Below are positions 1 to 6,938 of a stretch of 64,000 bases of DNA, in pieces; positions within the stretch are counted from its first letter, which is position 1, and each line of letters opens with the position of its first letter. The notes beneath the pieces were generated by a model that was given only the letters and a program-made list of their open reading frames with translations, did no database searches and was not told the DNA's origin. Source of the DNA: Marinobacter fuscus (lineage in GTDB: Bacteria; Pseudomonadota; Gammaproteobacteria; Pseudomonadales; Oleiphilaceae). The stretch is taken from assembly GCF_003007675.1 (NCBI RefSeq), contig NZ_PXNP01000097.1, positions 1 through 64,000 on the forward strand. The letters are read 5' to 3'. The position numbers were made by a program, and so were the translations under genes.

Positions 1-1571
1 GGCAACTCGGCATTCCAGGGCAGCAACGCTTCGAGCTTCTCCAGCGTGTCGGACTCAGCAATGCGTTCCAACACATGGTGGATATAAGCTGAAGGCTCCA
101 GGCCATTGGCCTTGGCGGTTTCGATGAGCGAATAGCAGGTGGCGCTGGCTTTCGCCCCTTGTGAGGTATCGGCGAAGAGCCAGGCCTTTCTGCCGAGGGC
201 AAACGGGCGGATGGCGTTCTCGGCTCCGGCATTGCTGATCTTCAGGTCACCGCGCTCACAGTAGCCGACCAGGTAGTCCCATTGGTTCAGGGTGTAATCC
301 ATGGCCTGACGGGTAAGCAGGCCTTTCATCACCTTGGGGGCATTTTTCTCCAGCCAGGCTTTAAAGGCGTTCAACAACGGCAGACTCTTTTCCTGGCGAA
401 CCCGATATCGCTCCGCGTCGCTCAGATCCCGGGCGGCCTTTTCAATGGCGTACAGTTTGCGGATGTGGCTCAGGGCTACATCCGCCTTTGAGGGTTGGCC
501 TTTTTTGCCTTTGGCCGGTGCCGCCCGGGACGCCTCCACGTACTTACGTCTCGCGTGATCCCAACACCCGATCCGCGTCAGCTTGTTCGTGGCACAGACC
601 TGCCCATAGCCGGAATAGCCATCGGCTTGCAGAATGCCCTGGAAGTCATCCAGCAGACGCACCGGTACCTTGCCACCTCGTGATGGATCATACTCGAACA
701 GAACCGAAGGTTTTCCCGGTGGACCACCCCGGGTGACCCACATCCATTTGTCGGATTGGGCGGTCTTACCGTCTTCCTTGAGCACCTGGATCCGGGTTTC
801 ATCGGCTTGCAGGTAATCACCGCTATTCTGGGTTTCCCGCATCAGGTTGATCAGCGGCTGGAAGACGTCATTCAGCCGGATGATCCAGTGAGCCATGCTG
901 GTGCGACTCACTTCATGCCCCAGGCGCTGGAACATTTGTTCCTGACGGTACAACGGCAGACCGTCGGCATACTTGGAGGTAATGAGGTAAGCCAGCAGTG
1001 ACGGGGTGGCGATGCACTTGCCCAGCGGGCGCGCCGGACGGGCAGCCGCAACAATGCGCTCTTCGCCGTCCTGCTCGAACACCGCCTTTTCCTGCCAGTA
1101 CTCCAGCACTTTCAGTTGAGCGGGAATGTACTCCAGCTCTTCCTTCACCTTGGTGAAGAAGGTCTTGCTGGCACCGGCTTTCTCTTCGTCGCTGAGGGTT
1201 AATTCAATACGCTCACGCAGCAGCGTATCGGAGAAGCCACGTTGGCGGCGCTTGCGGGAACGGCGGGGCGTCTCTTCCTCTTCGACATCGTCCGGCAGCT
1301 CATCGCGCAGTTCATCAATCTCGACTTCCAGCTCGACCTCATCGAACAGCAGGATCTGATTGGGCAGCTTTTCACTGCTGGCGGCGAACTGCTGGATCTT
1401 CTTATGGCGCAGCAGTTCTTCGAGGATCTCGATGCGAGCGTCTCGTCGCTGGATGGCGTCTTCTTTGGAGGCGAGTTGCTGCTGAAGGCCGCTGATAACC
1501 GCCACCATCTCAGCGGTCGATAAACCGTTGAGATCCGGGGTTTTGAGGGCGTTATCAGGCGTTGATTTCAT
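1..1571 (-). CDS. tnpC: IS66 transposase TnpC, C-terminus cut by window edge
   Basis: The minus frame from ATG at 1571 stays open for 523 codons to base 1. The N-terminus has a coiled-coil-like leader (about residues 20-60) and an acidic then basic linker near residue 100. The transposase core carries the three catalytic acids: D near residue 257 (LQADETRIQVL), D near 316 (LQADGYSGYG) and E near 450 (NAGAENAIRPF). The CxxC pairs of the usual IS66 zinc-binding segment are absent at the expected place, unlike the separate IS66 remnant at 7924-8280. No frameshift or stop is seen, so the element may be active. It acts with TnpA and TnpB in transposition. Confidence 0.92.
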   Translation of the reverse strand, partial: MKSTPDNALKTPDLNGLSTAEMVAVISGLQQQLASKEDAIQRRDARIEILEELLRHKKIQQFAASSEKLPNQILLFDEVELEVEIDELRDELPDDVEEEETPRRSRKRRQRGFSDTLLRERIELTLSDEEKAGASKTFFTKVKEELEYIPAQLKVLEYWQEKAVFEQDGEERIVAAARPARPLGKCIATPSLLAYLITSKYADGLPLYRQEQMFQRLGHEVSRTSMAHWIIRLNDVFQPLINLMRETQNSGDYLQADETRIQVLKEDGKTAQSDKWMWVTRGGPPGKPSVLFEYDPSRGGKVPVRLLDDFQGILQADGYSGYGQVCATNKLTRIGCWDHARRKYVEASRAAPAKGKKGQPSKADVALSHIRKLYAIEKAARDLSDAERYRVRQEKSLPLLNAFKAWLEKNAPKVMKGLLTRQAMDYTLNQWDYLVGYCERGDLKISNAGAENAIRPFALGRKAWLFADTSQGAKASATCYSLIETAKANGLEPSAYIHHVLERIAESDTLEKLEALLPWNAEL

Positions 1572-1628
1572 GGCGGAATTATAGCAAAAACAATGCCCTG
1601 GCACACCTAAAACGTAATGCAAAAAGGG

Positions 1629-2000
1629 CTATCCGACACTCTCATAGTGCAGGGTTTTATGGCCCCGCAACAGACTGATGTCGTAGCCGTCCAACAACCA
1701 GTTGATCTGTTCACCGGTCAGCGGCATCAGCTCATCCGCAGGCCCTGGCCACTTGAATTTTTCCTCAGCCAAGGCTTTGTAATAGAGCACAAAGCCGTTG
1801 TCTTCCCACATTAGACATTTGATCTTGTTCCGCTGCCGGTTGGTGAAGGCGTAAAGTGCACCGGAGAATGGGCTGTGCCCCAGTTCCTGTTCAACCAGCA
1901 GGGCCAGGCCGTTGGCCTGCTTGCGGAAGTCGATGGGCTTTCGGTACAGGTAGATCTCCGGCAAATCCCTGGAAGGGCGCAGATAGCGGTGACGCATCAC
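1629..2000 (-). CDS. tnpB: IS66 accessory protein TnpB
   Basis: The 123-residue protein has the standard IS66 Orf2 pattern: an N-terminal IYLYRKPIDFRKQANGLALL stretch, then a GALYAFTNRQRNKIKCLMW core and a W-rich middle. In this family TnpB is needed for transposition, with an undefined biochemical role. The start is either GTG at 2000 or ATG at 1997; the tnpA stop TGA (1997-1999) overlaps the GTG, so translation is probably coupled. Its stop lies 57 bp before tnpC. Confidence 0.9.
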   Translation of the reverse strand: MMRHRYLRPSRDLPEIYLYRKPIDFRKQANGLALLVEQELGHSPFSGALYAFTNRQRNKIKCLMWEDNGFVLYYKALAEEKFKWPGPADELMPLTGEQINWLLDGYDISLLRGHKTLHYESVG

Positions 2001-2314
2001 AGCTGTCTCAAGACGGCACCCAGCAAATCGATATTACCGGCATGCAGACCGGTGATCGATACGCCGCCGGGCAGTGACACGGTCAAACTGACTCCGGCAT
2101 CCGGAGTCGGAGTCGGAGTCACGCGAGTGAATCCGGATCGAGCGTGAACCGGTTCATCACTGGATTCGACACGACCGGTCAGCTTCTGCCGCCAGTAGAC
2201 AAACCGATGATAAACAAGCGACTCTTGTTTGCAGTAGGCTGCACCGGACAGGCCCGAGGCCTGCCAGTCCGACAGCGTCTCTTGCCAGAACTGGTGTAAA
2301 TCAGGGGTAGTCAT
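1997..2314 (-). CDS. tnpA: IS66 accessory protein TnpA
   Basis: This 105-residue protein begins with the IS66 Orf1 pattern (FWQETLSDWQASGLSGAAYC followed by FVYWRQKL), a small helix-turn-helix-like domain taken to bind DNA. The C-terminal half resembles the usual SLPGGVSITG segment. It is the first gene of the element and lies 83 bp from the right terminus at 2397, so its promoter must lie in or near that end. It overlaps tnpB by the GTGA junction. Confidence 0.88.
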   Translation of the reverse strand: MTTPDLHQFWQETLSDWQASGLSGAAYCKQESLVYHRFVYWRQKLTGRVESSDEPVHARSGFTRVTPTPTPDAGVSLTVSLPGGVSITGLHAGNIDLLGAVLRQL

Positions 2315-2397
2315 CGGATTCCTCTTTAATGTGAAAGCAGGAATCAGTGTGGCGAAACTCGGGCGTCAGCTACAGGTGCGGATTTATTGGCGCTTAC

Positions 2398-2881
2398 GCT
2401 GATCGAAGAGCAGTTTTACCTGATCGCTCCGCCCGGCAGTGCCGAAGCGCAACAGCCACAGATCAGCATGGGCGCCGCTCTGGATCTGCCACTGATTATG
2501 CCTGCAGAAAAGCACGGCTTGCGGGAACTGATGGAGCGGGAAGCGATGAAATTCAACAAACCGCTGAATCTGGCTTTTGAAGTCAACGCCTGGCCTTTGA
2601 TGACCGATCTGGTTAAACGTGAACTTGGCTATACCGTGCTGTCTTACGCATCGGTACACGAAATGGTTGCCCGGGGAGATGTCGCCGCCGTGCCCATTGT
2701 CAGCCCGCAATTGTATCGCGCTCTGGCCATTGTCACCCCCAAAGACCTACCTCCCAGCCTGGCAACGTTGAAACTGGCCGAAATCATACGGGAACAGGTG
2801 CGATTGCAGGTGGATCAGGGGCTCTGGCGAGGGCGGCCCTTGTTTACAGATGCGGAGCCACAAGCCAGGGGGGCGAAATAG
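2398..2881 (+). pseudogene. LysR-type regulator, C-terminal effector domain only, severed by IS66
   Basis: Reading in frame from the IS66 junction gives about 160 residues of a LysR substrate-binding domain: EEQFYLIAPPGSA, then the second subdomain with MEREAMKFNKPLNLAFEVNA and LVKRELGYTVLSYASVHEMV, then AIVTPKDLPPS near the C-terminus. The helix-turn-helix half is missing and should lie left of the IS66 element, outside the window. A TTG at 2387 inside the IS end could start an open frame, but a functional product is unlikely without the DNA-binding half. The style is that of the Nac/Cbl-like broad LysR group; the exact target is unknown. Confidence 0.85.
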
Positions 2882-2891
2882 AACGACAGGA

Positions 2892-2942
2892 AACGAAAAA
2901 CCTCAGCATTTCTGCTGTATTTTTCTGCGCGGAGAGGGAGGG
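2892..2942 (-). repeat. Decayed copy of a tRNA-Ser 3' end with its terminator
   Basis: Bases 2929-2942 (GCGGAGAGGGAGGG) match the 3' acceptor and T-arm side of the intact tRNA-Ser at 20597-20610 exactly. The preceding bases (AAACGAAAAACCTCAGCA at 2891-2908, then TTTCTGCTG) follow the tRNA terminator at 20561-20589 with a few substitutions and one gap. The match stops after 2942 and the rest of the tRNA is absent. Both copies have the same orientation, as expected for attachment-site repeats of an element integrated at a tRNA 3' end. It could instead be debris of a second tRNA-Ser gene. Confidence 0.65.
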
Positions 2943-3154
2943 CTTGAGCTTTATCGCTGCGAAGAACGCACTCGGATATCCTGTTCCCAATCACTCACAA
3001 CCTGCTAATGGCATTTGATAAACAAAAGCGGACATTTAGAAACTGTCAGAATGACCTCGAAATGGTCCTTTACAGCGCCCTAGTATGGGCATTTGCCTCT
3101 GGCTCAAGACGCTATGATGTCGGATTCTTCAGCTTTGAACTGCCCGAAATTCTG
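2943..3154. other. Non-coding stretch between tRNA remnant and IS21
   Basis: No gene is supported here. The only notable item is AAAGCGGACATT at 3025-3036, the reverse of a 12-base motif that recurs at 6851, 7656 and 20419. The bases just before the IS21 element continue across it at 5767, so this was one contiguous non-coding stretch before the insertion. Confidence 0.5.
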
Positions 3155-3162
3155 GGTAGGAT
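3155..3162. repeat. Left target-site duplication of IS21 element
   Basis: GGTAGGAT directly abuts the left tip (TGCGTA) of the IS21 element and is repeated perfectly at 5759-5766 next to the right tip. Eight-base duplications fit the IS21 family range. Confidence 0.9.
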
Positions 3163-3240
3163 TGCGTAAACCGCTGAAGGTTGCCACCCATTCCACGTGA
3201 AGCCTGCCACCCGGACCGGAGCAAGGCTGCCACCCATCGG
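3163..3240. repeat. IS21 left terminal repeat array
   Basis: TGCCAC occurs at 3182, 3205 and 3228, an exact 23-bp period, within a longer shared context (AAGGTTGCCACCCATTCCAC, then GCCTGCCACCC). Such multiple terminal repeats are the IstA transposase binding sites in IS21 elements; that role is by family knowledge. Confidence 0.8.
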
Positions 3241-3266
3241 AGCGTAGCGACGCGGGGTTTCTCTTC

Positions 3267-4022
3267 TTACTCCGAAGTCTCGGTGTCCGTCAACTTTGCT
3301 TGCCGTTTTCGCATGGATTCGCCTCGGAGATTGATCTTGTAGGCGTTATGAACGAGCCGGTCCAGGATGGCGTCGGCCAGAGTGGCGTCACCGATTACAC
3401 CATGCCATTCCTCGATGGGTAATTGGCTAGTGGCGATGGTGGAGCGCCTGCCATGCCGGTCTTCCAGTACCTCCAGCAAGTCTCGCCGATTTTCGGCGCT
3501 CAGCTTCATCAGTCCCCAGTCATCCAGGATCAGGACGTCGACTTTGGCCAGGTTGGTCAGGAGTTTGGCGTACTGGCCATCGCCCTTGGCAATGGTCAGC
3601 TCCCGTAGCAGCCGGGTCAGGCGCACATACTGTGCGGTGTAGCCTTCCCGGCAGGCCCTGTGCGCCAAGGCACAGGCCAACCAGGTTTTGCCAACCCCGG
3701 TGGGGCCGGTGATGAGCACGTTTAGATGCTCCTTCACCCATTGGCAGCCGGCCAAGGACTGAACCAGCCCTTTGTCCAGGCCGCGTGAGTGCCGGTAATC
3801 AATGTCTTCGAGGATGGCCGTGTGTCGCAGTTTGGCCCGGCGCAACCGGCTGCTCATGCGCCGGTTGTCACGTTCCGTCATCTCCCGATCCACGAGCAGT
3901 CCGAGGCGTTCCTCGAAGGTCAGTTCCTGGATGTCGGTGGTGGCCGATTGATCCGCCAGAGCGGCGGCCATGCCGGTCAGCTTAAGGGCGTGGAGCTTGT
4001 CCAGAGTTGGATGTTTCAGCAT
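3267..4022 (-). CDS. istB: IS21 helper ATPase IstB
   Basis: This 251-residue AAA+ ATPase related to DnaC has a Walker A motif GPTGVGKTW near residue 105 and a Walker B motif VLILDDWG near 168, followed by the conserved ATSQLPIEEWHGVIGD and LVHNAYKI stretches. IstB binds target DNA and stimulates the IstA transposase. The start ATG at 4022 gives the usual MLKHPTLDKLHALKL opening. It lies 11 bp downstream of istA and is probably co-transcribed with it. Length is normal for the family and no defect is visible. Confidence 0.96.
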   Translation of the reverse strand: MLKHPTLDKLHALKLTGMAAALADQSATTDIQELTFEERLGLLVDREMTERDNRRMSSRLRRAKLRHTAILEDIDYRHSRGLDKGLVQSLAGCQWVKEHLNVLITGPTGVGKTWLACALAHRACREGYTAQYVRLTRLLRELTIAKGDGQYAKLLTNLAKVDVLILDDWGLMKLSAENRRDLLEVLEDRHGRRSTIATSQLPIEEWHGVIGDATLADAILDRLVHNAYKINLRGESMRKRQAKLTDTETSE

Positions 4023-4033
4023 GTTGGATTCCT

Positions 4034-5575
4034 TCAGTGGTAGTAGGCGGGGCCACGGATATTGTCGTGGGTGTCGGGCAAGGCCAGTTCCTGTTGTTCT
4101 TCCAGAGGCTGCTGATCCAGACGGTGTTTGAGGATGGATTCAATGCTCTTGTAACGGCAACTGCCCAGCATCAGGGCACGCTGGCAGGCGGCTTCCAGCC
4201 GCGACTCACCGTAGCTCTGCCCCAGCCGTAGTATGCCCAGACAGGAGCGATAGGCCTGTTGCGGGTGCTTGCGGGCTCCGAGGGCCGTGCGGATGAGCTT
4301 CTCGGTAGCCGGGCCGGTCTTGGCCGCCCAGGCGATCAGACGTTCTGGTGACCAGTCACCAGCGTGGCGATGAGACTCAGGCATGTGAGCGGCGATGGTG
4401 GTGTGTCGTCCCTTCTGGTCGGAGCGCCGGTGACTGGCGATCCGGTTGCCCCGGTAAAAGCATTCGATGGTGTTGTGGGTAATCCGGACTTCCACCTCTT
4501 TCTTGATCAGGGTGTAGGGCACCGAGTAGTAATGTCCGTCGATGGCCACATGGTAGTCGATGTGCACCCGGGCCTTCTTCCACTCCGCGTAAACATACGG
4601 CTCTGCGGGCAACGGCTGTAGAACGGGTTTATCCAACTGCTCGAAGTGGTCGCGCCGACAGCCGGGCAACTTGCGGAAGGGCCGGCTGTTGAGTCGCTCC
4701 AGCAGCTCGCGGATGGTGGCGTTGAGTTGCCCCAGTGAGAAATGCTGACGATGGCGCAACGCCGCCAGGATCCAGCGTTCGACGATCAGTACTCCACCTT
4801 CCACCTTGGCCTTGTCGCGGGGCTTACGGGCCCGTGTGGGGACAACGGCCACGCCATAATGGGCGGCCATGTCCTGATAGGTTGGGTTTAGATCCGGCTC
4901 GTAGCGGTGAGCCTTGGTAACCCCGGAGCGGAGGTTATCCGGAACCACCAGTTCCGGCACGCCGCCCAGGAACTCGAAGGCCCGGATATGGGAGCCAATC
5001 CAGTCTGGCAGCGACTGGCTCCAGGTGGCTTCGGCATAGGTGTAGTTGGACGCGCCCATAACGGCCACAAAGACTTGCGCCTCGTGGATTTCTCCAGTGG
5101 TGCGATCAATAATGGGCACGGTCTGGCCCGCATAGTCCACGAACAGCTTCTCACCGGCCCGATGGTCCTGGCGCATCACCAGATCCAGCTTGCCCCGCCA
5201 GGCCCGGTAGTGCTCGCAGAACCAGCTGTACTGATAGCCATCGGGGTTGGCTTGCCGATATTCCTGCCAGAGCAGGAACAGTGTGACGTTCTTGCCTGTG
5301 AGTTCGTCACGGATGTGTTGCCAGTCGGGAATACCTCTGGCTTGTGCCGGGAGATCCGGTGGTGGCGGGAACAGCCGTTGCTCCAGATGGGCCTCGTCCA
5401 AGTCCGCTGGCAACGGCCAGCTCAAACCGGCCTCAGCTGTGCGGCGCAGGTATTCGCTCACGGTCGGGCGGCTGACGCCGCAGGCCGCCGCAACCTGACG
5501 ATTGCTCAGCCCTCGCTCCCACTTGAGGCGAAGAACTTCTTTGATCTTACGCATGGATAACCTCTTCGCTGGCAT
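4034..5575 (-). CDS. istA: IS21 transposase IstA
   Basis: The 513-residue protein has an N-terminal helix-turn-helix (GLSNRQVAAACGVSRPTVSEYL, about residues 22-43, preceded by MRKIKEVLRL). The DDE catalytic core follows: D near 147 (LFVDYAGQTVPI), D near 212 (VPDNLRSG) and E near 260 (AKVEGGV). A C-terminal beta-barrel-like domain includes HYYSVPY. IstA cuts and joins the element ends, with IstB choosing the target. The frame is intact from ATG 5575. The right terminal repeat array lies directly upstream and must contain the promoter. Confidence 0.96.
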   Translation of the reverse strand: MPAKRLSMRKIKEVLRLKWERGLSNRQVAAACGVSRPTVSEYLRRTAEAGLSWPLPADLDEAHLEQRLFPPPPDLPAQARGIPDWQHIRDELTGKNVTLFLLWQEYRQANPDGYQYSWFCEHYRAWRGKLDLVMRQDHRAGEKLFVDYAGQTVPIIDRTTGEIHEAQVFVAVMGASNYTYAEATWSQSLPDWIGSHIRAFEFLGGVPELVVPDNLRSGVTKAHRYEPDLNPTYQDMAAHYGVAVVPTRARKPRDKAKVEGGVLIVERWILAALRHRQHFSLGQLNATIRELLERLNSRPFRKLPGCRRDHFEQLDKPVLQPLPAEPYVYAEWKKARVHIDYHVAIDGHYYSVPYTLIKKEVEVRITHNTIECFYRGNRIASHRRSDQKGRHTTIAAHMPESHRHAGDWSPERLIAWAAKTGPATEKLIRTALGARKHPQQAYRSCLGILRLGQSYGESRLEAACQRALMLGSCRYKSIESILKHRLDQQPLEEQQELALPDTHDNIRGPAYYH

Positions 5576-5660
5576 CTGACCTTCTCCGGATGAAAAGGAT
5601 CAGAGTACCGTTAAGTTATCCCGCGCCGGACGATATTGATGGCGATTCAGGCAGCCTGCC

Positions 5661-5758
5661 GGGGTGGCAGCTTTGCCGTGGAATCAGTGGCAGCTTTCGC
5701 GTGGAATGGGTGGCAGGCTTCGTCTGGAATCAGTGGCAACCTTGGTCTGGAATACGCA
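5661..5758. repeat. IS21 right terminal repeat array
   Basis: GTGGCA (the complement of TGCCAC) occurs at 5664, 5687, 5710 and 5733, an exact 23-bp period, with the surrounding GTGGAAT or CTGGAAT also repeating. The outermost copy sits 20 bp from the tip against 19 bp at the left end. By family knowledge these are IstA binding sites; they also flank the istA promoter region. Confidence 0.8.
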
Positions 5759-5766
5759 GGTAGGAT
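5759..5766. repeat. Right target-site duplication of IS21 element
   Basis: GGTAGGAT follows the TACGCA tip directly and is identical to 3155-3162. Confidence 0.9.
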
Positions 5767-5894
5767 CATTACAAAGAGGCAGGTCCAGTTTGCACGCCAG
5801 GCGAAAGGGATACCTTTGTTTCACTGACTTTAAAACACATAATGAGACGATTATTCATACGGCTCTCCGCATTCTGTTAGGCGAGGATCAAGAC
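5767..5894. other. Junction leading into gene cassettes; core site GTTAGGC
   Basis: No gene is supported between the IS21 duplication and 5895. GTTAGGC at 5876-5882 matches the integron core-site consensus GTTRRRY perfectly and would be the recombination point in front of the first cassette. No convincing attC palindrome or attI site is visible to its left, so the upstream half of the array may have been lost. Confidence 0.5.
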
Positions 5895-6134
5895 ATGAGC
5901 TTAAGTCCGGAGTGGTTTGATGATTCAGCGGACAGATTAAAGAAGTGGGATGAAGAAGGCCTTTCTCTAAAAGAGGCTGAAAAGGCTCTTTGGGAGATAC
6001 ACTCCACTGCATATCCGATAGCTACAGAAATGGCTGAATATATTTTGGAAAATTGGACGGCTCGTCGTGTGGCTATGCTCGGTCAAGAGAGTCGAAGAAT
6101 TCTCTTTGAGATATGGGATAACCATTTATCCTGA
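5895..6134 (+). CDS. Small hypothetical protein in an integron-type cassette
   Basis: A 79-residue acidic, mainly helical protein (MSLSPEWFDDSADRLKKW, later EAEKALWEIHS) of no family I recognise. ATG 5895 is chosen because the open frame to its left runs into the IS21 terminal repeats, which cannot be part of an old gene. The reading frame is relatively AT-rich compared with the housekeeping genes. It sits between a core site GTTAGGC (5876) and an attC-like site (6211-6294), which is the normal layout of an integron gene cassette. No membrane segment or signal peptide is seen. Function is unknown. Confidence 0.65.
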   Translation: MSLSPEWFDDSADRLKKWDEEGLSLKEAEKALWEIHSTAYPIATEMAEYILENWTARRVAMLGQESRRILFEIWDNHLS

Positions 6135-6210
6135 CCTGCTCTCCACTGCGCACCGGTACTTGCCGGACCGCCTTGTCTTTGAATTCCCGGGGGTAACGTT
6201 GGCTGATCAT

Positions 6211-6294
6211 GCCTAACTATTACAGTCACGCCGACGGCTACTCCATTCCGGTTTCGCCCCCATTCCGCAGCCGCACGTGCTGTTGGCGTTAGCG
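6211..6294 (+). repeat. attC-like site of the first gene cassette
   Basis: The site runs from GCCTAAC (6211-6217, inverse core RYYYAAC) to GTTAGCG (6288-6294, core, conserved GTTA). The inner arms pair: ACAGTCACG at 6222-6230 against CGTGCTGT at 6276-6283, leaving one unpaired T at 6226. An extrahelical base in one arm is the recognised attC strand-polarity signature. The length of 84 bp is within the attC range. Confidence 0.7.
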
Positions 6295-6305
6295 TTTCAC
6301 TCCAG

Positions 6306-6342
6306 AGTGCTTTAAAGTACTTGAGGAGTACTCCAAAGTACT
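6306..6342. promoter_or_regulatory. Phased operator: four AGTRCT half-sites
   Basis: AGTGCT at 6306 and AGTACT at 6316, 6327 and 6337 are spaced 10, 11 and 10 bp, so all face the same side of the helix. The centre is the perfect palindrome GGAGTACTCC (6325-6334). The array covers the spacer of the promoter of the next gene, whose product has a ribbon-helix-helix-like N-terminus. Autorepression is inferred. Confidence 0.65.
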
Positions 6343-6349
6343 CTATAGT
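6321..6349 (+). promoter_or_regulatory. Sigma-70 promoter inside the second cassette
   Basis: TTGAGG (6321-6326), a 17-bp spacer, and TATAGT (6344-6349) precede the gene at 6379. The match is 4/6 and 5/6 with ideal spacing. The spacer is filled by AGTACT repeats, so a bound repressor would block polymerase. Having its own promoter is less common for a cassette gene. Confidence 0.6.
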
Positions 6350-6378
6350 TTCCCTTGTCTGATAAAGGAGGCTATTCG

Positions 6379-6768
6379 ATGAACGAACATGTTTATGTGC
6401 CAATTGAAGTTGCTCTTTATAAAGAGCTGCTAGATCGCTATCCAGGAGCAGCCAATTCGACCATTCAGAGCGTCATAGGCGACTTCCTCGAGCGAACTCG
6501 TGAAGATTTTGTCTTCGAGGAAAAGCGAGGAGTTTATTGGGACAAGATATTTTTGCCGAACGGGACCCAAATAAGGACCAAGTATTTTAACGAGACATTG
6601 GTTGGTGAAATCGAGAACGAAAGAATCGTTTGGCGGAATGAAGAGTATGGTTCGATTTCACAGATGGTAAACACCATGAGGGGAAATACATCGAACAACG
6701 CGTGGAAGGTAAGTGAGGTAAGGCGTCCGGGAGATTCAGTTTGGTATGCAGCGGACAGGCTTCGGTGA
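6379..6768 (+). CDS. Predicted DNA-binding cassette protein, ribbon-helix-helix-like plus RAMA-like
   Basis: A 129-residue protein starting at ATG 6379 behind a strong AAAGGAGG (6364-6371). Residues about 3-37 (HVYVPIEVALYKELLDRYPG, then STIQSVIGDFLERT) look like a strand followed by two helices, as in ribbon-helix-helix repressors. Residues about 58-128 (GTQIRTKYFNETLVGEIENE, then SISQMVNTMRGNTSNNAWKV) resemble the RAMA domain found beside adenine methylases and restriction systems. Both assignments are by eye. No methylase or nuclease gene lies nearby. The gene is AT-richer than its surroundings and is followed 6 bp later by an attC site, so it is the payload of an integron cassette. Its phased operator suggests that it represses itself. 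Confidence 0.6.
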   Translation: MNEHVYVPIEVALYKELLDRYPGAANSTIQSVIGDFLERTREDFVFEEKRGVYWDKIFLPNGTQIRTKYFNETLVGEIENERIVWRNEEYGSISQMVNTMRGNTSNNAWKVSEVRRPGDSVWYAADRLR

Positions 6769-6774
6769 TATCTA

Positions 6775-6841
6775 CGCTAACCAGGGGCTCAAGCCGACCA
6801 GTACTGCGCTGCGTACCGGCGGCTTAGCCCAGGCGTTATTG
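6775..6841 (+). repeat. attC site of the second gene cassette
   Basis: The 67-bp imperfect palindrome begins CGCTAAC (6775) and ends GTTATTG (6835-6841). The arms GGGCT-C-AAGCCG (6785-6796) and CGGCTTAGCCC (6820-6830) pair perfectly except for one extra C at 6790, the extrahelical base typical of attC. The outer boxes keep the invariant AAC and GTT but otherwise fit the consensus poorly. Confidence 0.75.
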
Positions 6842-6938
6842 CCTAACCTGAATGTTCGCTTTGCGACCTGGCTGGCCAGCAGAAAACAATATTCTGAACC
6901 ATACTTAAAGGCCCTTACCCTCCGAAGAGGGCCGCGCC

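Larger units (their letters stand above)
1..2397 (-). mobile_element. IS66-family insertion sequence, left end beyond the window
   Basis: Three genes in IS66 order (tnpA, tnpB, tnpC) are read leftward. The right terminus is placed at 2397, where the minus strand begins GTAAGCG, the usual IS66 start. Immediately outside it lies a LysR-type regulator that is open from the junction onward but has no N-terminal half, which supports the boundary. IS66 elements normally duplicate 8 bp of target; the partner copy would lie left of base 1 and cannot be checked. Confidence 0.9.
3163..5758 (-). mobile_element. Complete IS21-family element (istA-istB), 2596 bp
   Basis: The element starts TGCGTA and ends TACGCA, and is flanked by a perfect 8-bp direct repeat GGTAGGAT (3155-3162 and 5759-5766). 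It carries istA and istB in the usual order on the minus strand, both intact. Its termini hold phased TGCCAC repeats every 23 bp: three at the left (3182, 3205, 3228) and four inverted at the right (5664, 5687, 5710, 5733). Intact duplications and intact genes suggest a fairly recent insertion. Confidence 0.95.

Noticed and set aside
1126-1359. Serine-rich plus-strand open frame
   Set aside because: It is the antisense shadow of the charged linker of the IS66 transposase.
2929-2942. A second functional tRNA-Ser gene at 2.9 kb
   Set aside because: The match ends in the T-arm; no anticodon arm, D-arm or 5' acceptor strand follows.
5664-5894. N-terminal extension of the small cassette gene
   Set aside because: The open frame starts inside the IS21 terminal repeats and crosses the target duplication; its first 70 residues are translated repeat sequence. 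ATG 5895 is the sensible start.
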